Source: Oscillospiraceae bacterium (GTDB lineage: Bacteria > Bacillota > Clostridia > Saccharofermentanales > Saccharofermentanaceae). Taken from it: a stretch of 6,182 nucleotides of DNA. Positions 1 to 5,996 of this stretch are shown here, piece by piece (position 1 is the stretch's first letter; each line of letters opens with the position of its first letter). The position numbers and the translations under genes were made by a program. The notes beneath the pieces are model-generated. The model did not search any database and was not told the origin of the DNA. It was given only the letters and a program-made list of their open reading frames with translations. The stretch is from contig CACZPC010000215.1 in the NCBI GenBank assembly GCA_902782985.1, forward strand, positions 1 to 6,182, in the 5' to 3' direction.

Positions 1-693
1 GAGAGCGGACTTTGTAAGTACGGAGTCCTCCCTATCGAGAACAGTTCATACGGATCCGTTACTTCCGTCTATGACCTCATGAGATCTCACAATTTCCATA
101 TCGTCAGATCAATGAAGCTTCAGATCAACCACAGGCTCCTTGCCAAGAAGGGAACATCCTTCAAGGACATTAAGGAGATCTATTCACATGAGCAAGCTAT
201 CGGTCAGTGCTCTCATTTCCTTAAGGACAACAAGGATATCAAGGTAACGATCGTAGCCAATACCGCTATCGCCGCTCAGATGGTAGCCGACTCCGACAGA
301 GATGATATTGCAGCCATCTCCTCACCTGACTGTGCCCGTCTTTATGATCTGGAAGTCATTAATGATAAGGTTCAGAATACCGATCACAACTATACGAGAT
401 TCATCTGCATCTCAAAGGATATGGAAATATACCCGGGAGCTTCAAAGGCATCCATGATGCTATCACTGGGACATACACCGGGATCACTTTATAACACACT
501 GTCCAGATTCTCGGCGCTCGGACTTAATCTTACTAAGATCGAATCCAGACCGATCTCAGGCAGTGACTTCGAATTCATGTTCTATCTTGATGTAGATGCA
601 TCCGTCTATTCGGAGGCATTCGTCACACTGCTTTGCGAACTGGATCAGGATCCTGCGGCATTCACTTTCCTCGGAAGCTACTCGGAGATGTGA
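1..693 (+). CDS. pheA: Prephenate dehydratase with ACT domain, C-terminal part (5' end outside window)
   Basis: Converts prephenate to phenylpyruvate in cytoplasmic phenylalanine synthesis. The frame is open from base 1, so the first ATG at 79 is internal. Visible in the 230-residue fragment: GVLPIENSSYGSV (residues 8-20, the family's PIEN...GSV motif), SHEQ (62-65, the usual SHPQ region), NTAIAA (87-92), and the catalytic TRF (132-134). An ACT domain follows from about residue 148 to the end, with GHTPGSLY (157-164) and ESRP (181-184), the two phenylalanine-binding motifs of this family. The VYDLM stretch and spacing resemble the E. coli P-protein, so an N-terminal chorismate mutase domain upstream is possible but not visible. 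Expected regulation is feedback inhibition by phenylalanine; the usual GAL of the first ACT motif is GSL here. No terminator follows; a promoter for the next gene overlaps the TGA stop. Family assignment is very secure; the fusion state is open. Confidence 0.96.
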   Translation, partial: ESGLCKYGVLPIENSSYGSVTSVYDLMRSHNFHIVRSMKLQINHRLLAKKGTSFKDIKEIYSHEQAIGQCSHFLKDNKDIKVTIVANTAIAAQMVADSDRDDIAAISSPDCARLYDLEVINDKVQNTDHNYTRFICISKDMEIYPGASKASMMLSLGHTPGSLYNTLSRFSALGLNLTKIESRPISGSDFEFMFYLDVDASVYSEAFVTLLCELDQDPAAFTFLGSYSEM

Positions 694-699
694 TATAAT
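691..699 (+). promoter_or_regulatory. Extended -10 promoter overlapping the pheA stop codon
   Basis: TGATATAAT is a perfect TG-N-TATAAT extended -10 element. The TGA is also the stop codon of pheA. No convincing TTGACA-like -35 box lies 16-18 bases upstream, which extended -10 promoters do not strictly need. Transcription would start near 706, giving a leader of roughly 30 bases with the AAGGA ribosome binding site before the ATG at 735. The same 13 bases (TGTGATATAATCT) recur at 2607-2619 before the GT2 gene. Confidence 0.7.
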
Positions 700-721
700 C
701 TGAATATTCTCAAGTATATAT

Positions 722-726
722 AAGGA
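722..726 (+). promoter_or_regulatory. Ribosome binding site deciding the GT-C start
   Basis: AAGGA sits 8 bases before the ATG at 735 but only 2 bases before the in-frame TTG at 729. The spacing favours the ATG, which shortens the protein by two residues compared with the longest frame. Confidence 0.7.
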
Positions 727-734
727 TATTGAAT

Positions 735-2591
735 ATGGGCACACTTTCGGCGTCACAGATATTAAGATTTATCCTCCTTATGGTCTCATTCGGAGGATAT
801 TCTCATTTATTGCACAAAAAGTTCGGTCTCAAGCCTGAGCTATGTCCTGCAGTAACGCTGTCATCCGTCGGTTGTCTCTTATTCCTCGCGGGATGTCTGA
901 ACATATTGATCCCTGCCATGTGGATACTCGTAATCGCAGGTATTCTTATATATCCCGCAGATCTCTTATTTCTCAGCGGCAGAGACATAAAAAAGTTCGG
1001 TAAGGAGCTCCGCGAAGATCTGACATTCGGAACAGTCGCTTTTTATGTCTGCGCCGCTTATCTTTTCTTCTGGCTCGCTCCCGTACATATCTATTACTAC
1101 GATAACTTCACTCACTGGAGGCTTATTACCAAGTTTCTCCTTTACGATTCGCATCTTCCGACATCTGCTGATCCTATCATCGAATACAGCACTTATCCCG
1201 TCGGAAGTTCCGTGTTTATCTGGTATGTTTGTAAGGTCATCGGTTCCGTCGCTGACGGTCAGGCGCTCTTTGCCCAGTCACTCCTGTCACTCGCATCAGG
1301 CGTTACATTGTTTGCTTTCGCCGATTCGAAGGATAAGAAGACTAAGATATATCTTAATGTAGTCGCTTTATTATTCGCGCTGGGCATCACCACCTGTTAT
1401 GCGGGACTCGAAAACGGTATCTACAGTCTCCTCGTAGACAGACTTCTTTGTGCTCTGGGCATCGCGGCATACGCGACGGCTCTTTATAATCGCGACGATA
1501 TAAAGAAGGCCGTTATCTTCTCGGCTCCGATGGCGGTCATGGCTACCTGCGTAAAGAACAGCGGTATCTTCTTTACATTTACGACAGCCGTTATCATCCT
1601 CCGTCTCGCGCTTAAAGGCGGAAACAGGAAGAAGTCGTTCATATATGCACTCGGTTCTGTCGCACCTTCGATCATCTTTATGCTCATATGGAAAGCCCAT
1701 ACATCTATGGCTTTCAAGAATGTATCTGACGGACCTCATACGGTATCCAAGGAGTATTACTCGAGCATCTTAGCAGAGAAGACTCCGGACAATATAAGAC
1801 AGATCTGCAGCATGTTCGGCGATGAAGTACTCCTTCATAACTCAATGTTCGCAATGCTCGCTATCGCCTTCCTGATCCTGGTTGCCCTTATAAAGCTCTC
1901 CTGGGACAAGAAATCGGAAAGTGAGCCCGTTTTCACCGCAGGCTATCTACTGGTCTTCTACGTAATATATCAGGTCGGAAACCTCGCAATGTACATCTTC
2001 TCGATGCCCTGGGTCGAGGCTCAGAGACTCTGCTGGTACTCAAGATATGTCATGACGATAGATGCATTCTCCTGCGGAGTCATGCTCATCCTCTTCATGA
2101 GAGTGATCGGTGAACTTCCGGGCAGGAAGCTCAAGATAAGGACAGCCGGACTGGTATTCATGCTGCTTCCGGTATTCATCCTCCCTTTCCAGGTCACGGG
2201 ATTCTCATCTCTTTTCAGCAGACAGGATCTCACTGATGAAGAAAAGCTCGCGGATGTCGTAAGAACGATCCGTGAGGAATACGACCTGCCTCAGGACCCT
2301 GATGTCAAATATCTCGTCTGTTTCTCTGAGAATGAAGCGTGGCTTGATAACCTGGAGCCCACCGTCAAGAATCATGCATACAGATACTATGTATGTAAAA
2401 CGATCCTTTATTCGGCAGATCTTGATGTCACATCTTTAAACAGGCTGGAAGACATCAGAGAAAATGATATGTCGGATTATGACTGCTTCATATATATACG
2501 TTCATCGGAAAACCCTACTGACTGGCATTCTTATGAAGAACTGTCTTTCGATCCGGATACGAAGATCATAGAGTATACTTACGAGCCGTAA
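735..2591 (+). CDS. Polytopic membrane protein, putative GT-C-type glycosyltransferase
   Basis: A 618-residue integral membrane protein with about 12-14 hydrophobic segments. The first four lie roughly at residues 6-22, 39-58, 60-80 and 96-115. After the fourth comes a polar loop with HIYYYDNFTHW (about 118-128), then TYPVGSS (about 153-159). An acidic residue in an early external loop, followed by more membrane helices, is the usual layout of GT-C enzymes that use polyprenyl-phosphate sugars; D123 is the candidate. The last 110 or so residues (after FQVTGFSS) are soluble and acidic and begin with an external-looking SRQDLTDEEK stretch. I recognise no named family with certainty, so the enzymatic call is inference from topology, the loop and the adjacent GT2 gene. 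A polymer flippase, ligase or polymerase of envelope polysaccharide is the main alternative. It has its own promoter but could also be read through from pheA. The ATG at 735 is chosen from the AAGGA spacing. Confidence 0.66.
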   Translation: MGTLSASQILRFILLMVSFGGYSHLLHKKFGLKPELCPAVTLSSVGCLLFLAGCLNILIPAMWILVIAGILIYPADLLFLSGRDIKKFGKELREDLTFGTVAFYVCAAYLFFWLAPVHIYYYDNFTHWRLITKFLLYDSHLPTSADPIIEYSTYPVGSSVFIWYVCKVIGSVADGQALFAQSLLSLASGVTLFAFADSKDKKTKIYLNVVALLFALGITTCYAGLENGIYSLLVDRLLCALGIAAYATALYNRDDIKKAVIFSAPMAVMATCVKNSGIFFTFTTAVIILRLALKGGNRKKSFIYALGSVAPSIIFMLIWKAHTSMAFKNVSDGPHTVSKEYYSSILAEKTPDNIRQICSMFGDEVLLHNSMFAMLAIAFLILVALIKLSWDKKSESEPVFTAGYLLVFYVIYQVGNLAMYIFSMPWVEAQRLCWYSRYVMTIDAFSCGVMLILFMRVIGELPGRKLKIRTAGLVFMLLPVFILPFQVTGFSSLFSRQDLTDEEKLADVVRTIREEYDLPQDPDVKYLVCFSENEAWLDNLEPTVKNHAYRYYVCKTILYSADLDVTSLNRLEDIRENDMSDYDCFIYIRSSENPTDWHSYEELSFDPDTKIIEYTYEP

Positions 2592-2599
2592 AACAACTT

Positions 2600-2617
2600 A
2601 TTATATTGTGATATAAT
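2600..2617. repeat. Perfect AT-rich inverted repeat over the GT2 promoter
   Basis: ATTATAT-TGTG-ATATAAT: two 7-base arms around a 4-base centre. The right arm contains the -10 box of the GT2 promoter, and the left arm is its mirror, so a TATAAT also reads on the minus strand (2605-2600). It may be an operator, a bidirectional -10, or simply a by-product of AT-rich promoter sequence. Confidence 0.5.
2609..2617 (+). promoter_or_regulatory. Extended -10 promoter for the GT2 gene
   Basis: TGATATAAT again matches TG-N-TATAAT exactly, in the 65-base gap between the GT-C stop and the GT2 start. No clear -35 box is seen at the expected distance. The predicted start near 2624 gives a leader of about 33 bases. 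The surrounding 13 bases are identical to those at 689-701, suggesting that the two glycosyltransferase genes are transcribed by the same type of promoter. Confidence 0.68.
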
Positions 2618-2656
2618 CTCAGAAATATTATTTTCAGAAAGAGAATCTTTATTCAT

Positions 2657-3358
2657 ATGAGCTTAAGTACGGTATTACTTGCATACAAAGAAGAAGAGAA
2701 TCTCAAGGTATTGATCCCCAAGCTGAAGGAAACTCTCGATCCGCTGGGGGAGGATTATGAGCTTATCGTTGTCGATACTGCCGTTGCTACTGATAACACA
2801 GAGGGTGTATGCAAAGAAATGGGCGTAAAATACGTTCATCAGGAACGTCCGGGATTCGGCGGCGCATATGCAAAAGGTATCAGTGAAGCCACAGGTGATA
2901 AGATCCTCTTTCTCGACAGTGACGGCTCTCACGATCCTTCATATATCCCTGCTATATACCAAAAGTACAATGAAGGCTACGATCTGGTCATCGGATCGAG
3001 ATACACTAAGGGCGGCACCTCTAACGATGCAAAATCATCACAGATACTGTCTCATATCTTAAACTTCGTATTCAGGATCGTATTGGGTCTTAACATCAAG
3101 GATGTTTCCACTAATTTCAGGATATATAAAGCATCTCTCGTAAAAGATGCGGATCTTAAGAGCGTTAACTACGATGTATTAGAGGAGATCCTTCTTCTTA
3201 TGAAGAAAAAGGCAGGTAAGGACAAACTTAAGTATGCCGAGATCCCGATATCATTTAACAAGAGGATCTACGGAGAATCCAAGAGACGACTTATCCCCTT
3301 CATCATAAGTTATATCAAGACTATCTTCAGATTATTGGCTATACGTATCGCCCGCTGA
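2657..3358 (+). CDS. GT2 glycosyltransferase, polyprenyl-phosphate sugar synthase-like (DPM1 type)
   Basis: Predicted to transfer a sugar from a nucleotide sugar to polyprenyl phosphate at the cytoplasmic face of the membrane. The GT-A fold motifs are in order: N-terminal nucleotide-binding strand with AYKEEENL (residues 9-16), ELIVVD (35-40), the metal-binding DSDG (87-90) followed by SH, VIGSRYTKGG (111-120), DVSTNFRIYK (149-158), and RIYGESKRR (203-211), matching the conserved R..G.SK end of the dolichyl-phosphate mannose synthase group. At 233 residues it is the short form: no GtrA-like or other C-terminal membrane domain, only an amphipathic, basic tail (IPFIISYIKTIFRLLAIR). Odd: the stretch after VVD is TAVATDNT where most GT2 enzymes have DGSTDGT. 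The ribosome binding site is weak (AAAGAG about 13 bases upstream). The likely partner is the GT-C protein upstream. Fold and family are secure; the sugar (mannose, glucose or other) is unknown. Confidence 0.88.
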   Translation: MSLSTVLLAYKEEENLKVLIPKLKETLDPLGEDYELIVVDTAVATDNTEGVCKEMGVKYVHQERPGFGGAYAKGISEATGDKILFLDSDGSHDPSYIPAIYQKYNEGYDLVIGSRYTKGGTSNDAKSSQILSHILNFVFRIVLGLNIKDVSTNFRIYKASLVKDADLKSVNYDVLEEILLLMKKKAGKDKLKYAEIPISFNKRIYGESKRRLIPFIISYIKTIFRLLAIRIAR

Positions 3359-3374
3359 CAGTGACCATTCGATC

Positions 3375-5123
3375 TCAGCTCTTTATCCTCCATGTGCGAG
3401 GTGCATATCTGTATACGAGCTTTCTTGCCGCGATGATATAAAGATAATCGATCACGATAAGGATCACTGCCAGGATATCCGATCTGCATGGGATCCAGAA
3501 TACCATCGAGTAAAAGATCCACTTAACTACACTGAATATCATATATGCGCCGCTCTTTACATTGACAGTCGTCGTAAAAGGCTGAAACAGATAATAAAGA
3601 AGAAGATCGGTCATGGAATACAGAAGACACAAAAGCAAAGATACAAATATCGTAGCGATAAAGTACAACGGATGATCTGCTCCGCCCGAATAAAACAATA
3701 TAAGATCCGCCACGACACCATAAGCGATCGCGGGTATCATATTGATCTTAAACATCTGCCTGAGCCTTATATCGAAAAGCTCCAGTATCTTCTTCGGCTG
3801 TTTAAAGAAGCTTAGAGTCATAAGACTGTTATCGCAATTGATATACATCGCCTGAGTGCTCTTAAATGTATTATCGGACAATGAGATCGGTATGAGCAGT
3901 GCAAGCAGATGCCTTTCTGACAACCATCTCAGGAACAGCATAAATGTATCTTCCTTATCGAAAGGCAAAAGATTATCATCATATCGTTTCATCAGCAGCA
4001 GATTCTTAAGATTATTAAGTACCATATTAAGGCAATTATCACTGCCGAACCTGACATAGTATTCTCTTATATTAGAATAGATATACAGTCCGGTAATGGC
4101 AGCCACTGTTAAAGTGAATATAAGAGGCTTCACATACAGCATGCCCCTGTGTCGTCTCACAAACAGTGCATTCAGATATTCAAAGCCCTTCTTGGAACTG
4201 CTGACATTTCCTACCGCTTTGATCTTCTTAAAACTCCGGGTATTATCTTTGCTTCTGCGTTTATATTCAGCAGCTTCTATCCTGACGATATTATCCTGCA
4301 GTGCCTTTCGATGAAGGAAGGGATCGAGCATCTTGAGCTTAAAATATCCCCATATTCCAAAGATCACCAACAGAGCTGAGATCATGATCAGGATATTAAA
4401 GGAGATGAGGCCGCCGTTCATGAGGACAATAAAGAGAAGCGGAGCAGATATCATCGCAATACTAAGCTTAACAGTGTAAAAGCCGATATTTCTCTTCATT
4501 GACCTGTTGTGCTTATGCTTTATCTCGTAAAAGAATGCCAGAGCTCCCGCTGCGAAAAGCTTGATAAATACGGCAAGGAGCGGAAAACCCAGCCAGACAA
4601 AGACAGGTGCACCGCATATTATCGCCACGATACCCGCCAGAAGATATCCGATGACCAGCTTTGCCAGGTCGTATACAAAGAGAGCGTCATTGAGCTTTTT
4701 TGCATCCATCCTCAGCATGAATACCATATATTCCTTCTCTGTCGTACAACGGAACATATTTGTATTCAGGAGCGTCCCCGCCAAGGAATATGCAAGGAAT
4801 AAGAAAAGTGCAATATTAGAATACAGTATGCTGTCTGACATTCCCTGAGCATACTCATAATTTCTGTATACTGACTTAAGCACCATTGCTGCGGCATATA
4901 TGATCCCAAGGCCCAGGATCTTACCGATAAACATCAGGAAGGATTCCTTTAAGATGCGATATACCAGATAGACCGCCTTAAGCTCCTTGGTCGCATAAAG
5001 CCTGTCCGGAATGATCTTACCTATCAGCGGCAGTCTTTTAAGAGCATATACAAGACCGTTATAACCGACTATGCCTCTCATCTTAAATACATGAGACAAT
5101 GTCCTCAAGTATTCACTGATCAT
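3375..5123 (-). CDS. ABC exporter permease, two-half polytopic protein of unknown substrate
   Basis: A 582-residue membrane protein, second gene of a two-gene ABC operon. Hydrophobic segments fall roughly at residues 62-82, 102-120, 153-172, 174-198, 215-236, 241-262, then 333-350, 461-479, 485-510, 528-545 and 548-567. Between the halves lies a basic, polar linker (about 265-330, rich in K, R, S and N), probably cytoplasmic. The halves look related: NTNMFRCTTEKEYMVFML (about 120-137) lines up by eye with QAMYINCDNSLMTLSFF (about 424-440), each after a hydrophobic segment and each followed by a KKL/KKI-containing stretch. This suggests a fused, duplicated permease pairing with an ATPase homodimer. 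The start ATG at 5123 lies inside the end of the ATPase gene (11-base overlap) and has AAGGAG 7 bases upstream. No substrate-binding lipoprotein is present, which favours export over import. It may belong to the 'putative ABC exporter' permeases of Bacillota, but I cannot confirm this by eye. Confidence 0.8.
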   Translation of the reverse strand: MISEYLRTLSHVFKMRGIVGYNGLVYALKRLPLIGKIIPDRLYATKELKAVYLVYRILKESFLMFIGKILGLGIIYAAAMVLKSVYRNYEYAQGMSDSILYSNIALFLFLAYSLAGTLLNTNMFRCTTEKEYMVFMLRMDAKKLNDALFVYDLAKLVIGYLLAGIVAIICGAPVFVWLGFPLLAVFIKLFAAGALAFFYEIKHKHNRSMKRNIGFYTVKLSIAMISAPLLFIVLMNGGLISFNILIMISALLVIFGIWGYFKLKMLDPFLHRKALQDNIVRIEAAEYKRRSKDNTRSFKKIKAVGNVSSSKKGFEYLNALFVRRHRGMLYVKPLIFTLTVAAITGLYIYSNIREYYVRFGSDNCLNMVLNNLKNLLLMKRYDDNLLPFDKEDTFMLFLRWLSERHLLALLIPISLSDNTFKSTQAMYINCDNSLMTLSFFKQPKKILELFDIRLRQMFKINMIPAIAYGVVADLILFYSGGADHPLYFIATIFVSLLLCLLYSMTDLLLYYLFQPFTTTVNVKSGAYMIFSVVKWIFYSMVFWIPCRSDILAVILIVIDYLYIIAARKLVYRYAPRTWRIKS

Positions 5124-5820
5124 CAGTCTGCTCCTTAAGTGCCGCGATTATACGCTCCTTAAGATCCGAGTTACCGAGATCGTTCTTGTCGATCGGTTCA
5201 AGCTTGCCGTGATTAAGAAGCACTATCTGATCGCACAGATCTACCGCAACATCCAGAAGGTGTGTCGAAAAGATCGTAATACTGCCTTCTTTTTGAGCCC
5301 TTATGACATTCTTCATCTCTTCAGCGATTATGACATCAAGAGACGTAAGCGGTTCATCAAGGAGCACCAGGCGCGGAGATGAGATTATATTCAGAAGCAT
5401 CTGCATCTTATTTTTGGTACCGTGGGAATAATCCTTGAGCAGTCTGTCACGATCATCTTCCGGGATCATCATATAGTCAAAATATTCATCTATCGTCTTA
5501 TCCGGGGTAACTTCATCATGAACTTCTATAAAGAACTTCAGAAATTCTCTTCCGGTCATGAACTCCGGCACAGTCGGAGTTGATACAAGATATCCTATAT
5601 CTTCGGGCTTTAGTGCGATCTTCTCATCATTGTCCTTCAGATAAAAAGATCCCGAATCGATATCGATGTCACCGTTGATGCAATTAAAAAATGTCGTCTT
5701 ACCCGAACCGTTACGTCCGAGGAGCCCGTAGATCTTCCCGTCTTCGAAAGTATAATCGATCCCTTTAAGTACCTTCTTGGAGCCGTAACTCTTTATAAGA
5801 CCATCTATTACAAATTCCAC
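5113..5820 (-). CDS. ABC transporter ATP-binding protein (ABC-2/exporter type)
   Basis: A 235-residue nucleotide-binding subunit that should power the permease encoded just downstream. Motifs, numbered from the GTG start: A-loop Y12, Walker A GRNGSGKT (35-42), signature YSHGTKNK (131-138), Walker B LVLLDEP (151-157), D-loop SLD (160-162), and the H-loop histidine H187 in FSTH. The core is complete, including the catalytic glutamate E156. Two places are unusual: the Q-loop position in IGYLVSTP (75-82) carries serine, where glutamine or glutamate is common, and the signature reads YSHGT rather than LSGGQ. YSxG signatures are known in the CcmA/EcsA-like exporter group. The longest frame runs to an ATG at 5868, but a promoter -10 box lies inside that extension and a GGAGG sits 6 bases before the GTG at 5820, so GTG is the likely start. 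The substrate is unknown. Confidence 0.93.
   Translation of the reverse strand: MEFVIDGLIKSYGSKKVLKGIDYTFEDGKIYGLLGRNGSGKTTFFNCINGDIDIDSGSFYLKDNDEKIALKPEDIGYLVSTPTVPEFMTGREFLKFFIEVHDEVTPDKTIDEYFDYMMIPEDDRDRLLKDYSHGTKNKMQMLLNIISSPRLVLLDEPLTSLDVIIAEEMKNVIRAQKEGSITIFSTHLLDVAVDLCDQIVLLNHGKLEPIDKNDLGNSDLKERIIAALKEQTDDQ
5131..5136 (-). promoter_or_regulatory. Ribosome binding site of the permease gene
   Basis: On the minus strand AAGGAG lies 7 bases before the permease ATG at 5123 and within the last codons of the ATPase gene. It supports this start and an 11-base overlap typical of translationally coupled operon partners. Confidence 0.8.
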
Positions 5821-5826
5821 ATTGCA

Positions 5827-5831
5827 CCTCC
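5827..5831 (-). promoter_or_regulatory. Ribosome binding site deciding the GTG start of the ATPase
   Basis: On the minus strand GGAGG is followed by TGCAAT and then GTG at 5820. An ATG overlapping this point (5822-5820) is out of frame, and the upstream in-frame ATG at 5868 has no comparable site that could be transcribed from the promoter at 5845-5853. Confidence 0.85.
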
Positions 5832-5844
5832 GATCACTTTGTAG

Positions 5845-5853
5845 ATTATACCA
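5845..5853 (-). promoter_or_regulatory. Extended -10 promoter of the ABC transporter operon
   Basis: Read on the minus strand, TGGTATAAT is a perfect TG-N-TATAAT extended -10 element, followed by CTAC. Transcription would begin near 5838, leaving a short leader of about 18 bases that just includes the GGAGG site. No good -35 hexamer is seen 16-18 bases upstream (about 5867-5874). Confidence 0.72.
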
Positions 5854-5940
5854 TTTCGGGCTTAGCATCGATCGGGATCAAAATAGCGGCTATGATTATG
5901 AACCCCATTCCGCCGATAATGGAATGATCAAACAATTAAA

Positions 5941-5966
5941 ATCGCCTCCCGTTTCCGAGAGGCGAT
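5941..5966 (-). terminator. Intrinsic terminator of the DUF5688 gene, GAAA tetraloop
   Basis: On the minus strand the hairpin has an 8-bp stem ATCGCCTC/GAGGCGAT, extended inward by a T-G wobble, C-G and G-C pair to close a GAAA loop: 11 pairs in all. It is followed by TTTAATTGTTT, a moderately T-rich tail, and lies 30 bases after the DUF5688 stop codon. On the plus strand the tail is not T-rich, so it works mainly for the minus-strand gene. It also insulates the ABC operon promoter downstream. Confidence 0.87.
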
Positions 5967-5996
5967 CCGTTAATTCATCTTAGAATCTGATAAGCT

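Noticed and set aside
79..693. ATG at 79 as the start of the pheA gene
   Set aside because: The same frame is open back to base 1 and encodes the conserved prephenate dehydratase PIEN and GSV motif before this ATG, so the gene begins outside the window.
704..736. ATATTC / GAATAT hairpin that would hide the GT-C start codon
   Set aside because: Only six A-T-rich pairs around a 21-base loop; too weak to propose translational control.
1045..1362. 105-codon plus-strand frame inside the GT-C gene
   Set aside because: It lies in another frame of a well-supported gene and its serine-, arginine- and leucine-rich product is typical of frame-shadow translation.
1371..1739. 122-codon open frame on the minus strand inside the GT-C gene
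   Set aside because: It is opposite a clearly coding frame, has highly charged low-complexity composition, and no ribosome binding site or recognisable motif.
3337..3352. GGC-ATACGTAT-GCC inverted repeat at the end of the GT2 gene as a bidirectional terminator
   Set aside because: The centre has no loop, the stem contains a mismatch and no T-run follows on either strand.
4509..4848. Overlapping plus-strand frames of 95-97 codons opposite the permease gene
   Set aside because: They lie antisense to the permease, which has a ribosome binding site, operon context and coherent membrane segments; these frames have none of these.
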